The notes: generated by a model not told the origin, from the letters alone. A stretch of 64,000 bases of DNA from Azospirillum canadense (GCF_025961225.1 NZ_JAOQNG010000001.1:1786501-1850500), one strand, 5' to 3'; shown: positions 28,358 through 38,360, counted from the first letter of the stretch. Numbers and translations are program-made.

Positions 28358-29164
28358 TCAGGCGCGCGCGGTGATGACGTGCGCCTGCAGGCGGCCTTCG
28401 ATCGGCCCGCGGCCGAAGCGGCGGGCGACCTCCCCGGTCACCAAACCGGTGATCTCGTCCAGTCGGCCGGCGTCGCGCCCTTCGATCTCGTGGCGCAAGG
28501 GGCAGCCCTGGCAGAAGCCGATGGCCGGATCGGCGGCGGACGGGGCGCGCCCGCGGATGGTCACGGTTTCGATTGCGACATGCTCGAATCCGGCCGCGCG
28601 CAGATCCTCCCGGATGCGCGCGGCGTCGTGGTAGCCGTGCGGGGCGCGGGCCAGGAAGCTCGGCGGATCGTCCGGGAAGAGGTCCGCCACCGCCTCGTGC
28701 ACGGCGGCGGTGATCTCGTTCTCCTCCAGCCGGTCCCACACGCTGAACAGGAAGCGCCCACCCGGCCGCAGGACGCGCCGCGCCTCCCGGTACCCGGCGA
28801 CCTTGTCGGGAAAGAACATGGCACCGAACTGGCACACCACCACGTCGACATCGCCGTCCTCGAACGGCAGGCGCAGCGCGTCGGCCTGCCGCCAGGACAG
28901 CCGCGGCGCGACCAACTGCTGCGCGGCGTGGTCCAGCATCGGCTGGTTCAGGTCGGTCGCGGTGACCGTCGCGTCGGGTGCCACCGCCTCCACGAGCGCG
29001 CGGGTGAGCACCCCCGTCCCCGCCGCGGTCTCCACGATGCGCCCGCCGGTGCCGGCCATCCGGCCGGCGAGGTCGCGCGCGTAGGGTTCGAAAATCAGGG
29101 GTCCAAGATGCCGGTCGTAAATCTCCGGAATTGAACCCGCGAACAGCTTGTCCGCCTCGGCCAT
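28358..29164 (-). CDS. Class I SAM-dependent methyltransferase
   Basis: A 268-residue methyltransferase of the UbiE/Methyltransf_11 type. The SAM-binding motif I reads IVETAAGTGVLTRAL (about residue 45-60). The acidic motif II is TATDLNQPML and the later strand is VDVVVCQFGAMFF, followed by FFPDKVAGYREARRVLRPGG. The substrate is unknown. The ATG at 29164 is preferred over a GTG at 29173 because AAGG lies at a good distance. It ends 15 bases from the convergent FAD-protein gene. Confidence 0.85.
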   Translation of the reverse strand: MAEADKLFAGSIPEIYDRHLGPLIFEPYARDLAGRMAGTGGRIVETAAGTGVLTRALVEAVAPDATVTATDLNQPMLDHAAQQLVAPRLSWRQADALRLPFEDGDVDVVVCQFGAMFFPDKVAGYREARRVLRPGGRFLFSVWDRLEENEITAAVHEAVADLFPDDPPSFLARAPHGYHDAARIREDLRAAGFEHVAIETVTIRGRAPSAADPAIGFCQGCPLRHEIEGRDAGRLDEITGLVTGEVARRFGRGPIEGRLQAHVITARA

Positions 29165-29340
29165 GCCGAACACCTTGCCTGCGGGATGCGGGAAAAACGG
29201 TCCAGCTTAGCGCCGGCCCGCCACCACCGGCGATCACCATTCCGGAGAGGGCAATTCCGGAAGAAGCGGATGACGGGGGACCATTGTGAAAGGAACGCGC
29301 TCCCCAAATGCGATGGTCCCGGATTCGCGCTGTTTCCCTC

Positions 29341-29371
29341 TTGATCCTCCAGCGGCTGGAGGATTTACGCT
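29341..29371 (+). promoter_or_regulatory. MerR-family-type promoter and operator of the metal exporter
   Basis: A perfect palindrome (CCTCCAGC-G-GCTGGAGG plus AT on both flanks, 29344-29364) lies between a -35-like TTGATC (29341-29346) and a -10-like TACGCT (29366-29371). The spacer is 19 bases. A dyad inside an over-long 19-base spacer is the classical layout for CueR, ZntR, CadR and MerR regulation, in which metal-bound regulator untwists the DNA. The downstream gene is a His-rich CDF exporter, which fits. No merR-type metal regulator gene is adjacent. Confidence 0.7.
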
Positions 29372-29432
29372 GCATCGGTACGGCGGCCACACGCACGGCC
29401 GCCGGCTTTTGACAACGCGGGGGACGGCGATC

Positions 29433-30452
29433 GTGCCGCACGATCATTCACATGGCCAGTCACAAGGCCATTCACATGGCCATACACACGACGAATGCCA
29501 AAGCCACGGCTATTCCCATGGGCACGGCCATTCCCATGGGCATGGCCACTCCCACGGCTTGGGCGGCCACCACCACGCGCCGGCCCATTACGACCGCGCC
29601 TTCGCCATCGGCACCGCGCTGAACCTCGGCTTCGTCGCGGTCGAGGCCGTCTACGGCGTCCTCGCCAACTCCGTGGCGCTGCTGGCCGACGCCGGCCACA
29701 ACCTGTCCGACGTGCTGGGCCTTCTGCTGGCCTGGGGGGCCGCTTGGCTGACCCGGCGCCGGCCGACGACCCGCCACACCTACGGCTTCGGCAGCTCCAG
29801 CATCCTCGCGTCGCTGTTGAACGCGGCGGTTCTGCTGATCGCCGTGGGCGCCATCGCCTGGGAGGCGTTCGGGCGCCTCGTCCACCCGCAGCCGGTGGAG
29901 GGCGGAACGGTGATGTGGGTCGCCGCCGTCGGCATCGCGGTCAACGCCGGCACGGCCTGGCTGTTCATGGGCGGCAAGGACACCGACCTGAACATCCGCG
30001 GGGCCTACCTGCACATGGCCGCGGACGCCGGCGTGTCGCTCGGCGTCGTGATCGCGGCGCTGCTGATCGGCTGGACGGGCTGGCTGTGGCTCGACCCGCT
30101 GGTCAGCCTGGGCATCGTCGTGGTCATCGTGATCGGCACCTGGGGCCTGCTGCGGGAGTCGGCCAACCTCGCCATGGCCGCCGTGCCGGAGGGGATCGAC
30201 CGCGCCGCGGTGGAGGGCTATCTCGCCGCCCTACCGGGCGTCACCGCGGTGCACGACCTGCACATCTGGGGCCTGAGCACGACCAATACGGCGCTGACCG
30301 CGCACATCGTCCGCCCCGGCTGCGGAACGGACGACGATCTGCTGAAGCGCGTCGCGCAGGAACTGAAGGACCGCTTCGGCATCGGCCACGCGACGATCCA
30401 GGTGGAGCACGACGGCCAGGACTGCGGCCTCGCCCCGGCGGACGTGGTGTGA
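29433..30452 (+). CDS. Cation diffusion facilitator (zinc/cobalt exporter)
   Basis: A 339-residue inner-membrane metal/proton antiporter (CzcD/ZitB type). The first 50 residues are extremely rich in histidine (repeated GHSHG), a likely metal-buffering tail. About six membrane helices follow. The transport-site residues are in DAGHNLSD (helix 2) and HMAADAG (helix 5), and a cytoplasmic C-terminal domain (VHDLHIWG) ends the protein. GTG 29433 is chosen because it lies downstream of the MerR-type promoter, has GGGGGACGG upstream, and begins directly with the His-rich segment; the longer frame from 29286 would start before the promoter. Confidence 0.88.
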   Translation: MPHDHSHGQSQGHSHGHTHDECQSHGYSHGHGHSHGHGHSHGLGGHHHAPAHYDRAFAIGTALNLGFVAVEAVYGVLANSVALLADAGHNLSDVLGLLLAWGAAWLTRRRPTTRHTYGFGSSSILASLLNAAVLLIAVGAIAWEAFGRLVHPQPVEGGTVMWVAAVGIAVNAGTAWLFMGGKDTDLNIRGAYLHMAADAGVSLGVVIAALLIGWTGWLWLDPLVSLGIVVVIVIGTWGLLRESANLAMAAVPEGIDRAAVEGYLAALPGVTAVHDLHIWGLSTTNTALTAHIVRPGCGTDDDLLKRVAQELKDRFGIGHATIQVEHDGQDCGLAPADVV

Positions 30453-30473
30453 TCGCAGTCCCGCGGGGCGCCT

Positions 30474-32195
30474 TCAGGCGGCCGGGCGCATCCCGCCGGC
30501 ACCAAGCCCGCTGCCGTTGTGGGTTGCGTCCCGCACCACGCGCACCAGCAGATGGCGCAGCTCGTCGATGCTGCTCGCGACGTCCTTGGATAGCAGGCTG
30601 ACGCGGGACGCCTGCTCGCCGGTGGTCTCGGCCTCCTGCGACACCTCGGCGATGCGGGCGGACACGTCCTGGGCCGCCTCCGACGTCTGGGTGACGTTCT
30701 GCGCGATCATGCCGGTGGCGGTGCCCTGCCCTTCGATCGCGTTCCCGATCAGGGACGACACGCCTTCCACCTTGCGGATGGAATCCGCGATGGCGCGCAC
30801 CGCGGACACGGCGCTGTTGGTGGTGCTCTGGATCCGGCCGATCTGGGCGCCGATCTCCTCCGTGGCCTTGGCCGTCTGGCTGGCGAGGTTCTTCACCTCG
30901 CTGGCGACCACCGCGAAGCCCTTCCCCGCCTCCCCCGCCCGCGCCGCCTCGATGGTGGCGTTGAGCGCCAGCAGGTTGGTCTGTCCGGCGATGCTGTTGA
31001 TCAGCTGGCTGACCTCCCCGATGCGGTTCACCGCGTCGGACAGGTGCAGGATCGTTTCCTCCGCGTGGGAGGAGGCACGCACCGCGTCGCCGGTCACCTC
31101 GACCGAGGCGCGAACCTGGGTGGTGATCTCGCGGATGGAGGCGCTCAGTTCCTCCGACGCGGCCGCCACCGTCTGGGCGTTGGCCAGCGCCTGGGAGGCG
31201 GCGACCGCGACACCCTGGCTGTCCTGGCTGACCGACACCGCCGAATTCGCCATGCGCGACGCGCTTTCCGACATCAGGCTGGTCTGGGCGGCGATGCTGT
31301 CCACGGCTTTCTGCGTCTCGCGCTCCACCGTCTCGGCCATGCGCAGCAGGGCTTCCTGCTTTTCGCGGTCGGCGCGCTCGCGCGCTTCCTCGCCCCGCCG
31401 CCGCAGCTGCTGGGTTTCCCGCGCGTTGTCGCGGAAGACGGCCAGGGACCGCGCCATGGCGCCGACCTCGTCGCGGCGGTGGGCGCCCGGAATGGGAACC
31501 TCCAGGTTGCCGCCGGACAGCTCCGTCATGGCGTCGGTCATGCGGACGACCGGGCGGATCACGCCCCGGATCATCGCGACGATTCCCAGCACGATCAGGC
31601 CCAGGACGCCGGCCGTGACGCTCCAGGCGATGGTCATGAACTGTGACTCGCGCGCGGCGGCGTACTCCTCGGTCTGGCTGTTCAGCACGGTCGCCTTGGC
31701 GACCACGTCGTCGATGTAGGCGCGGTGCGCGTTGTAGGCGGTGCCGATGACCGCGTAGGCCTTGCGCGCGCGATCATTGTCGCCGGCCGCCAGCGCCGGC
31801 AGCAGCCCGTTGTCGATGGCGTCCCAGACCTTCATCGCCTCGTCGTGCGCGCCGCGCAGGAAGGCGTCGCGGATGGACGGGTCGAGCGTCTGCTCCAGCC
31901 AATAGGCGTGGCGCTCGTCGTAGTCCTTGCGCAGGACCGCCAGCCGTTCGCGCCGCTGCGCTAGGGACGCCGGGTCGTTGTAGACCAGGGTGGCTTCCAG
32001 ATACGCCTCGATCACGTATTCCGGCGGCGGTAGAATGTCGGCAATCAAGTCCTTCCCAAGAACAACCTTTTGGTAGATTGGGCCGTTAACCTTCAACTCG
32101 CGGATGGCGAATGCCCCGGTGGCGGCAACGGTGATGAAACCGAGCGTGACCAGGACGCCAAACCAATTTGTCAGGTTCGTAATCTTCGCGTTCAT
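30474..32195 (-). CDS. Methyl-accepting chemotaxis protein with helical sensor
   Basis: A 573-residue chemoreceptor. The first membrane helix spans residues about 12-30. The periplasmic part of about 155 residues is predicted helical, with the E-R-L and YxxRHAYW patterns of four-helix-bundle sensors. The second helix is near 190-215, then HAMP ([15 protein letters not shown]) and the signalling domain with the [24 protein letters not shown] core (starting GQTNLLA here). No CheR tether is visible. It is convergent with the CDF exporter gene. Ligand unknown. Confidence 0.9.
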   Translation of the reverse strand: MNAKITNLTNWFGVLVTLGFITVAATGAFAIRELKVNGPIYQKVVLGKDLIADILPPPEYVIEAYLEATLVYNDPASLAQRRERLAVLRKDYDERHAYWLEQTLDPSIRDAFLRGAHDEAMKVWDAIDNGLLPALAAGDNDRARKAYAVIGTAYNAHRAYIDDVVAKATVLNSQTEEYAAARESQFMTIAWSVTAGVLGLIVLGIVAMIRGVIRPVVRMTDAMTELSGGNLEVPIPGAHRRDEVGAMARSLAVFRDNARETQQLRRRGEEARERADREKQEALLRMAETVERETQKAVDSIAAQTSLMSESASRMANSAVSVSQDSQGVAVAASQALANAQTVAAASEELSASIREITTQVRASVEVTGDAVRASSHAEETILHLSDAVNRIGEVSQLINSIAGQTNLLALNATIEAARAGEAGKGFAVVASEVKNLASQTAKATEEIGAQIGRIQSTTNSAVSAVRAIADSIRKVEGVSSLIGNAIEGQGTATGMIAQNVTQTSEAAQDVSARIAEVSQEAETTGEQASRVSLLSKDVASSIDELRHLLVRVVRDATHNGSGLGAGGMRPAA

Positions 32196-32419
32196 TTCGT
32201 CCTTCCACGACCGGATGCACGTATCCTCCTATATCAATAAACCATGATACCCGCCATTCGGAATGATCGGATGGACGGATAGTCGAAAAGTCGCAGTTAT
32301 GACACCCATGATCCCGTGGGTGACCTTCGCACCCCCAAGGAGGTGACGGCGGCCGCCTTGTTGAGCGCCGCGCCGCCCCCACCTACGCGTCGACCGCGAT
32401 GATAAGGGGGAGAACAGAC

Positions 32420-33595
32420 ATGCGCCCGGCCCGAACCGCCACCCGGACGATCGCCTTTGCCTTGACCGCCTCCGCCCTGGGCGCCTGCCTGGGCGTCACA
32501 GACGCGGGCGCGCTCGACAAGACTTATGCGACGGAGAAGGCCAGGGTCGCGGTGAAGACGGTCGCGAGCGGGCTGAAGCACCCCTGGGGCCTGGCCTTCC
32601 TGCCGGACGGGCGAATGCTGGTGACCGAGAAGGAGGGCAACCTGCGGATCGTAACCGCCAACGGAATGCTCTCCGCGCCGCTGAAAGGCGTGCCGACGGT
32701 CGACGACCGCGACCAGGGCGGCTTGCTGGACGTGGCGCTCGATCCCGGATTCGCGCAGAACCGCCTCGTCTACCTCAGCTTTTCCGAACCCGGGCCGAAC
32801 GGCACCACCTCCACCGCCGTGGCGCGCGCAGCCTTGAGCGCCGACGGCGGAACGCTCACCGGCACCCGAATCATCTTCTCCCAGAAGCCGAAGGTGCAGA
32901 GCCGCAAGCATTACGGCTCGCGGCTGGTGTTCGACCGCCAGGGCCATCTCTACGTGACCCTGGGTGAACGGTCGGAGGAACAGTTCCGGACGCAGGCCCA
33001 GGGCCTCGACTCGCACCTGGGCAAGGTGGTGCGCATCAACGCGGACGGCTCCGTCCCACCGGACAATCCTTATGTGAACAAACCAGGCGCATTGCCGGAG
33101 ATCTGGTCCTACGGCCACCGCAACGTCCAGGGCGCGGCCCTGCACCCGCAGACCGGTGCGTTGTGGATCAACGAGCATGGCCCGCGCGGCGGCGACGAGG
33201 TCAACGTGCCGCAGCCGGGCAAGAATTATGGCTGGCCGGTGGTGTCCTACGGCGTGAACTACAACGGCACGCCGGTGGGCACCGGCAAGTCGAGCGCGCC
33301 GGGCATGGAGGAGCCGATCCACCATTGGACCCCGGTCATCGGTTCTTCCGGCATGACCTTCTACACGGCGGACGCCATCCCCGGCTGGAAGGGCAGCCTG
33401 TTCAACGGCGGGCTTGCCACGCGGGAGGTCGTCCGCCTCGAACTCGACGGCACCAAGGTCACCCACGAGGAGCGGATGTTCCGCGATCTCGGCAAGCGCA
33501 TCCGCCAGGTGATCCAGGGGCCGGACGGCGCGCTCTACCTGCTGACCGACCAGAGTGATGGCGAAATCCTGCGCGTCGCCCCCGCCAACCGCTGA
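32420..33595 (+). CDS. PQQ-dependent soluble sugar (aldose) dehydrogenase-like protein
   Basis: A 391-residue secreted six-bladed beta-propeller of the YliI/GSDH family, which oxidises aldoses with PQQ in the periplasm. A signal sequence (about residues 1-33) contains LGAC, possibly a lipobox. The first blade reads LKHPWGLAFLPDGRMLVTEK, and later HYGSRLVFDRQGHLYVTLGE and YGHRNVQG correspond to the conserved PQQ and calcium regions. ATG 32420 has AGGGGGAGA upstream and starts the signal peptide. It stands alone with no PQQ-synthesis genes near. Confidence 0.88.
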   Translation: MRPARTATRTIAFALTASALGACLGVTDAGALDKTYATEKARVAVKTVASGLKHPWGLAFLPDGRMLVTEKEGNLRIVTANGMLSAPLKGVPTVDDRDQGGLLDVALDPGFAQNRLVYLSFSEPGPNGTTSTAVARAALSADGGTLTGTRIIFSQKPKVQSRKHYGSRLVFDRQGHLYVTLGERSEEQFRTQAQGLDSHLGKVVRINADGSVPPDNPYVNKPGALPEIWSYGHRNVQGAALHPQTGALWINEHGPRGGDEVNVPQPGKNYGWPVVSYGVNYNGTPVGTGKSSAPGMEEPIHHWTPVIGSSGMTFYTADAIPGWKGSLFNGGLATREVVRLELDGTKVTHEERMFRDLGKRIRQVIQGPDGALYLLTDQSDGEILRVAPANR

Positions 33596-33742
33596 CGCAG
33601 CGGCGTCGCTTTGATCCGGCCGGTCAGGTGATCGATCCGGCCGGTCATTCAATGGCGGGCGCTTGCGTGACACCTTTTGTCCATCGAACGGGCCACCGAA
33701 CAAACCGACGGACGGCCCCAACCACACGATGGAGAGCGTGTC

Positions 33743-34093
33743 ATGATGATGGATTGGAACGCCTACCGGCAGCAGGTCTTCGCGGGCGTCGGCCAGATCG
33801 GCAAGCTGAGCCCCGACACGATCAAGGGCTACGTGGCGCTGAGCACCGCCGGCGAGAAGACCGGACAGTTGGACGCCAAGACCCGCGAACTGATCGCGCT
33901 GGCCGTCGCCGTCTCCCTGCGTTGCGACGGCTGTATCACGGTGCACACCGACGCGGCGATCAAGCACGGCGCCACCCGTGAGGAGATTGCCGAGGCGCTG
34001 GGCGTCGCCGTGGCGATCAACGCCGGTGCGGCGATCGTCTACTCGACCCGCGTGCTCGACGCCCACGCCAACCACCCGCAGATCGCGGGTTGA
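33743..34093 (+). CDS. Carboxymuconolactone decarboxylase/AhpD-like protein
   Basis: A 116-residue all-helical protein of the AhpD-like CMD family. The redox-active motif is CDGC followed by ITVHTDAAIKHGA, matching the ExxCxxCxxxH pattern of alkylhydroperoxidase-type members except for the first residue. A role in peroxide defence or thiol redox chemistry is likely, but the substrate is unknown. ATG 33743 has GGAG 10 bases upstream; ATG 33746 and 33749 are possible. It follows the sugar dehydrogenase by about 150 bases. Confidence 0.85.
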   Translation: MMMDWNAYRQQVFAGVGQIGKLSPDTIKGYVALSTAGEKTGQLDAKTRELIALAVAVSLRCDGCITVHTDAAIKHGATREEIAEALGVAVAINAGAAIVYSTRVLDAHANHPQIAG

Positions 34094-34171
34094 CCGCTGC
34101 CCGGACCGTGCTGGGCTCGCGTCCCACCGCTCACCGCGGCACTGCCACATGGAACTGACGCGCGGACAAAG

Positions 34172-34207
34172 AAAAAGCCCCGAAATCCTAGGACTTCGAG
34201 GCTTTTC
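34172..34207 (-). terminator. Terminator after the tRNA-Pro gene
   Basis: On the minus strand AAAAGCCTCGAAG pairs with TTTCGGGGCTTTT (one mismatch) and is followed by a T-run. It lies 17 bases after the 3' end of the tRNA. Confidence 0.7.
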
Positions 34208-34223
34208 TCCGTTTCCGGAACAA

Positions 34224-34300
34224 TGGTCGGAGCGACAGGATTTGAACCTGCGACCCCCAGACCCCCAGTCTGATGCGCTACCAGGCTGCGCTACGCTCCG
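34224..34300 (-). tRNA. tRNA-Pro with GGG anticodon
   Basis: The minus strand folds as a 77-nt tRNA. The acceptor stem CGGAGCG pairs with CGCTCCG and an encoded CCA follows. The D-arm is GCGCAGCCTGGTAGCGC, the anticodon stem-loop carries CTGGGGG with anticodon GGG, and the T-arm contains GGTTCAAATCC. The sequence closely follows bacterial tRNA-Pro(GGG), which reads CCC and CCU. Confidence 0.97.
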
Positions 34301-34394
34301 TCAAGCGGACCGCCCTTCGTTCCGGAAGGGAGCGGGACTATAGCCGCGCCCTGCGGCCAAGGCAACCGTTACTGTTCACTTTTTTTCGCAAAAA

Positions 34395-34919
34395 TTATTC
34401 GGCCGAATCCACCGCTTTCGCGAGCATGGAGCGGATGCTCTTCAACTCCCCAAGGACGCTTTCGATCTCCCGTCGCGCCGCTTCGGGAAGCGTCGCGGAC
34501 AACGCATCCTGCACGCCGGACGTCGGGACGACATCCTCGGCCTCGGCCTGGGTCTCGGCCGTGGGTTCAGGCGGGGTGGCAACGTACGACGGATCGATGT
34601 CGGGTTCAGGCTCATCGATTCCCGAGGTCTCGATCGTGTCCAGCGGCTCGGCGGGGTCCGCGGGTCCATCCTTCAGCAGGCGCTGGACGCCCTTGATCGT
34701 GTAGCCCTCAAGGTAGAGCAGGCTCTGGATCCGCCGAAGCAGCTCCACGTCTTCCGGCCGGTAATAGCGCCGCCCCCCGCCGCGCTTCAGCGGGCGGAGC
34801 TGCGGGAAGCGCGATTCCCAGAACCGCAGCACATGCTGCGGCACGTCCAGGTCGGTGGAGACCTCGCTGATGGTGCGGAACGCCGTCGCCGATTTCACGG
34901 CGGAGCGGTGCGTTCTCAT
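34395..34919 (-). CDS. MerR-family transcriptional regulator
   Basis: A 174-residue regulator. The MerR winged helix is at residues about 12-82: [20 protein letters not shown], then [19 protein letters not shown] and [16 protein letters not shown]. The C-terminal half is acidic and proline-rich without metal-binding cysteines, so this is not a metal sensor. Genes of this type regularly follow ihfA in alphaproteobacteria, as here (29 bases after the ihfA stop). Its target is unknown. Confidence 0.88.
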   Translation of the reverse strand: MRTHRSAVKSATAFRTISEVSTDLDVPQHVLRFWESRFPQLRPLKRGGGRRYYRPEDVELLRRIQSLLYLEGYTIKGVQRLLKDGPADPAEPLDTIETSGIDEPEPDIDPSYVATPPEPTAETQAEAEDVVPTSGVQDALSATLPEAARREIESVLGELKSIRSMLAKAVDSAE

Positions 34920-34948
34920 GATGGGGATGCCTTACGACGGGCGGCGGA

Positions 34949-35281
34949 TTACGAAGCCGCCTTGACGCGGGACGCCTCGGCGTCGGCTTCCGCGTCGTTG
35001 ATCCGGTTCTTCAGGACATGGCTAGCGCGGAAGACGAGCACACGCCGCGGCAGGATCGGCACTTCCTCGCCGGTCTTGGGGTTGCGGCCGACGCGCTGCC
35101 CCTTCTGCCTGATCTGGAAGCTGCCGAAGGACGAGATTTTCACCATCTCGCCCCGGGCCAGCGCGTCGGAGATTTCCTCCAACACGCTTTCGACGAGATC
35201 GGCGGATTCGTTGCGCGACAGCCCGACTTCCTGGTAGACGGCTTCGCTGAGCTGAGCGCGTGTAACGGTGTTCTGGGTCAT
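34949..35281 (-). CDS. ihfA: Integration host factor subunit alpha
   Basis: A 110-residue HU/IHF-fold DNA-bending protein. It shows the IHF-alpha pattern [20 protein letters not shown], the strand [20 protein letters not shown], and the beta-arm [19 protein letters not shown] with the intercalating proline. Length is slightly above the usual 99-105. Start ATG 35281 leaves five residues before the family start; the longer frame to 35341 is unlikely. It lies between fabH and the merR gene on one strand. IHF acts in recombination, transcription and replication. Confidence 0.95.
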   Translation of the reverse strand: MTQNTVTRAQLSEAVYQEVGLSRNESADLVESVLEEISDALARGEMVKISSFGSFQIRQKGQRVGRNPKTGEEVPILPRRVLVFRASHVLKNRINDAEADAEASRVKAAS

Positions 35282-35388
35282 GGTTCGCCTCCCCCCGCAA
35301 CCATTGGGGAAAACCGTAATCCGGCGAAAGAACCCCGTCAATTCAAAAGCTTGGAACGGCGCGTTGAACTGGACGCAGCCGGTTCAGC

Positions 35389-36360
35389 TTACCAGCGAAC
35401 CAGCGCTGCACCCCAGCTGAGCCCGCCGCCGATGGCTTCCATCAGGACGACGTCGCCGCGCTTGATGCGGCCGTCGTGCACCGCCTCGGCAAGCGCCAGC
35501 GGAATCGACGCGGCCGAGGTGTTGCCGTGGCGGTCGACGGTCAGCACTACCTTGTCGGTGGACAGCTTCAGCTTGCGGGCAATGCCGTCGATGATTCGCT
35601 GGTTGGCCTGGTGCGGCACCAGCCAGTCCACGGCCGACGGCTCCATCCCGTTGGCGGCCAGCGCCTCCTCCACCACCGACGACAGCTTGCTGACGGCGTG
35701 ACGGAACACGTCCTGGCCGTTCATGCGGACATGGCCGGTCGTGCCGGTTGTGGACGGACCGCCGTCCACATAGAGCAGGTCGTAGGTCGAGCCGTCGGAA
35801 TGCAGGTGCGTGGACAGCAGGCCACGGTCGGCCGACGTGCCGGCGGCGTCATAGCCCTCCAGCACCACGGCCCCGGCGCCGTCGCCGAACAGCACGCAGG
35901 TGGTGCGGTCCTTCCAGTCCAGCAGGCGGGAGAAGGTCTCCGCCCCGATGACCAGGGCGCGGGTGGCCTGTCCGGCGCGGATGAAGTTGTCGGCGATCGA
36001 CAGGGCGTAGACGAAGCCGGCGCACACCGCCTGGATGTCCAGCGCAAAGCCCTTGGTGCCCAGCGCCGCCTGCACCTTGGTCGCGGTGGCCGGGAAGGTG
36101 TTGTCCGGCGTGGTGGTGGCCAGCACGATGCAGTCGATGCTGCCCGCGTCCACGCCCGCATGCTCCAGCGCGCGGGTCGCCGCGGCGACGGCGAGGTCGG
36201 AGGTCAATTCCCCCTCCGCCGCGATGTGGCGCGCCTTGATGCCGGTGCGCTGGACGATCCACTCGTCGGTGGTGTCCACGCGCGACTCCAGATCGCGATT
36301 CGTCACGACGTTGGCCGGCAGGTACGAACCGCAGCCGAGAATCCGGGAACGCTTGACCAT
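35389..36360 (-). CDS. fabH: 3-oxoacyl-ACP synthase III (FabH)
   Basis: A 323-residue enzyme that starts fatty-acid synthesis by condensing acetyl-CoA with malonyl-ACP. The catalytic Cys-His-Asn triad is visible: the cysteine in [13 protein letters not shown] (about residue 113), the histidine in [11 protein letters not shown] (about 250) and the asparagine in [12 protein letters not shown] (about 280). The typical start [13 protein letters not shown] follows the first six residues. It begins 4 bases after the plsX stop, consistent with the conserved plsX-fabH operon. Confidence 0.96.
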   Translation of the reverse strand: MVKRSRILGCGSYLPANVVTNRDLESRVDTTDEWIVQRTGIKARHIAAEGELTSDLAVAAATRALEHAGVDAGSIDCIVLATTTPDNTFPATATKVQAALGTKGFALDIQAVCAGFVYALSIADNFIRAGQATRALVIGAETFSRLLDWKDRTTCVLFGDGAGAVVLEGYDAAGTSADRGLLSTHLHSDGSTYDLLYVDGGPSTTGTTGHVRMNGQDVFRHAVSKLSSVVEEALAANGMEPSAVDWLVPHQANQRIIDGIARKLKLSTDKVVLTVDRHGNTSAASIPLALAEAVHDGRIKRGDVVLMEAIGGGLSWGAALVRW

Positions 36361-36364
36361 GTTT

Positions 36365-37417
36365 TTAAACCGCCGCCGCCTTGGTGTCGGGAAGAGGGTT
36401 GGAGCCGCCGAGCCGCTGCATCTCTTCCTTGATCCGGTCGTTGAAACCGTTTGCCGCGAGGTTGTAGGCCACGCCGATGGCGTTGGCAAAGCCGATCGCG
36501 TCGGTCCCGCCGTGACTTTTAACGCAGACCCCACGCAAGCCCAGGAACATGGCGCCGTTGTAGCGGCGCGGGTCGATGCGTTGCTTCAGCCGCTTGAAGG
36601 CGCCGCGCGCCAACAGATAGCCGAGTTGCGCCGCCCAGGAGGACTGGAAGGACCGGCGCAGGAATTCGGTGAACAGCTTGGCCGTGCCTTCCGCAGTCTT
36701 CAGGGCGACGTTGCCCGTAAAGCCGTCGGTGACGATCACGTCCACCATGCCGCCGGGGATGTCGTTGCCCTCCACGAAGCCGTGGAACCGGCCGGGCAGA
36801 GGCATCTCGCGCAGGCGCGCCGCGGCGGCGCGGACCACCTCGTTCCCCTTCACCTCTTCCGACCCGATGTTCAGCACGCCGATGGTCGGCTCGCTCAGCG
36901 CCAGCACGGTACGCGCGAAGACGGCGCCCATGACGGCGAATTGCACGAGGTTCTCGGGCTGGCATTCGGTGTTGGCGCCGAGGTCGAGCATGATGCTCTC
37001 CCCGCGCAAGGTCGGGAAGAAGGACGCGATCGCCGGACGGTCGATGCCCGGCAGCGTCTTCAGCACGAACTTGGCCATGGCCATCAGCGCGCCGGTGTTG
37101 CCGGCGGAGACCACGCAGGCCGCCTCCCCCGCCGCCACCGAATCGATGGCGAGCCGCATGCTGGACTGGCGCCCGGCCCGCAGCGCGATGGACGGCTTGG
37201 CGTCGCCGGCCACCGAATCCGGGGTGTGGCGCACCTCGACCAGAGCCTTCAAGGCCGGCCGCTGGGCCAGCAACGGCTCGATGCGGGCGGCGTCACCGAA
37301 CAGCAGGTAATGCACGTTCGGATGGCGCTCGCGGGCGATGTCCGCCCCGGCAACCACCATATCGGGTGCATGGTCGCCGCCCATGGCATCAAGGGCAATC
37401 GTCAGGCGCTGGCTCAC
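36365..37417 (-). CDS. plsX: Phosphate acyltransferase PlsX
   Basis: A 350-residue cytosolic enzyme that converts acyl-ACP to acyl-phosphate for phospholipid synthesis. The family start [20 protein letters not shown] and the motifs [10 protein letters not shown] and [10 protein letters not shown] are present, and the length is typical. It starts with GTG (37415-37417). It lies between rpmF and fabH on the same strand, in the standard order. Confidence 0.96.
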   Translation of the reverse strand: MSQRLTIALDAMGGDHAPDMVVAGADIARERHPNVHYLLFGDAARIEPLLAQRPALKALVEVRHTPDSVAGDAKPSIALRAGRQSSMRLAIDSVAAGEAACVVSAGNTGALMAMAKFVLKTLPGIDRPAIASFFPTLRGESIMLDLGANTECQPENLVQFAVMGAVFARTVLALSEPTIGVLNIGSEEVKGNEVVRAAAARLREMPLPGRFHGFVEGNDIPGGMVDVIVTDGFTGNVALKTAEGTAKLFTEFLRRSFQSSWAAQLGYLLARGAFKRLKQRIDPRRYNGAMFLGLRGVCVKSHGGTDAIGFANAIGVAYNLAANGFNDRIKEEMQRLGGSNPLPDTKAAAV

Positions 37418-37466
37418 CGCGGGTAGGCTCCCTCACTGGGGCGGGAAGCGGCCAACCGGACCGACA

Positions 37467-37652
37467 TCAGGCCGCCGGAGCGCTCTGAACCACTTCGCGC
37501 TGGTCGTAGTGACCGCAAGAGCCGCAGACGTGGTGCGGGCGCTTCAGCTCGCCGCAGTTCGGGCACTCGTTGTAGGCCGCCGTCGGCAGGGCGTGGTGCG
37601 AGCGACGCATGTTGCGGCGCGACTTGGAGGTCTTCTTCTTCGGAACAGCCAT
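37467..37652 (-). CDS. rpmF: 50S ribosomal protein L32
   Basis: A 61-residue ribosomal protein. It starts [20 protein letters not shown], followed by the four-cysteine zinc ribbon ([17 protein letters not shown]). Length is normal. It is followed 49 bases later by plsX, the usual arrangement. A hairpin with a T-run lies just upstream on the same strand. Confidence 0.97.
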   Translation of the reverse strand: MAVPKKKTSKSRRNMRRSHHALPTAAYNECPNCGELKRPHHVCGSCGHYDQREVVQSAPAA

Positions 37653-37674
37653 GGCCGTAAACTCTCTTCATTGG

Positions 37675-37700
37675 AAAAGGCGGCCCGTAGGGGGGCCGCC
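37675..37700 (-). terminator. Hairpin with T-run between DUF177 gene and rpmF
   Basis: On the minus strand GGCGGCCC, a short loop and GGGCCGCC are followed by TTTT. It lies 57 bases after the DUF177 stop and 23 bases before the rpmF ATG. It could terminate or attenuate read-through from the DUF177 gene. Confidence 0.65.
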
Positions 37701-37757
37701 TGACGCGAGCGGCATTCAATACGGCAATTGCCTGCGGAGGGCAAGCCCGTTCCACCG

Positions 37758-38360
37758 CTAATTCCGACGCTTCAACCGTTCCAGCGCGGCAAAAGGGTTC
37801 GGCTTGTCCGGGTCGGCCGCTTGCACGGGGCTTTCCGCGTCTTCGCCAGCCTCTTCCTCGTCTTCCTCGCCGTCGCCGTAGCCTTCGAAGGCGATGCCTT
37901 CGGCCCGAGGATAGGGGTCGAGCGCCAGCGACAGGTGCTGCGCGGTCAGTTCGCCCAGGTCGATCTTCCCGTTTTCGATCGCCTCCGGGATGTCCTCCTC
38001 GGCGACGTTGGGGTCGATGAAGATCTCGTCCTCCTCCTTGGGCACCATCGACTCCGGCGCGAACAGCGCGCCAAAGCGGTCGGAGACATGGGCCGGCACC
38101 GGCTCCAGCGTCACGACGCACGTCTGCACGACGTCGGCCTCCAGGTCGCCGGACACGCGCACCATCTGGCCGCCGCGCACGGAGCGCAGGCGCAGCGTGG
38201 CGGTCAGGCGGTCGATGGCCTCCAGTTCGAATCGCAGGGCGAGCGCGCGGCGCTCGGCCTCGGTCGCCTCGATGGTCTGGACCACCTCGCCGTCGCGGTG
38301 GATGGCATCGGCCCGGACGATTCGCGAAAATTCCGGGGCGGATTCAGCGGCGTGCTGCAT
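37758..38360 (-). CDS. DUF177 (YceD-like) protein
   Basis: A 200-residue protein of the YceD/DUF177 family, which is almost always encoded upstream of rpmF, as here. In plants and bacteria family members have been linked to 23S rRNA processing or accumulation. It shows the conserved VRVSGDLEADVVQTCVVTLEP segment near residue 75 and an acidic C-terminus with runs of D and E. Start ATG 38360. Confidence 0.88.
   Translation of the reverse strand: MQHAAESAPEFSRIVRADAIHRDGEVVQTIEATEAERRALALRFELEAIDRLTATLRLRSVRGGQMVRVSGDLEADVVQTCVVTLEPVPAHVSDRFGALFAPESMVPKEEDEIFIDPNVAEEDIPEAIENGKIDLGELTAQHLSLALDPYPRAEGIAFEGYGDGEEDEEEAGEDAESPVQAADPDKPNPFAALERLKRRN

Noticed and set aside
32297..34150. 617-codon open frame antisense to the sugar dehydrogenase and AhpD-like genes
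   Set aside because: Crosses two genes and the gap between them; no motif.
34395..34919. The MerR gene here as regulator of the CDF exporter
   Set aside because: It lacks metal-binding cysteines and is the standard ihfA-linked MerR protein; it lies 4 kb away and is not the expected ZntR/CueR type.
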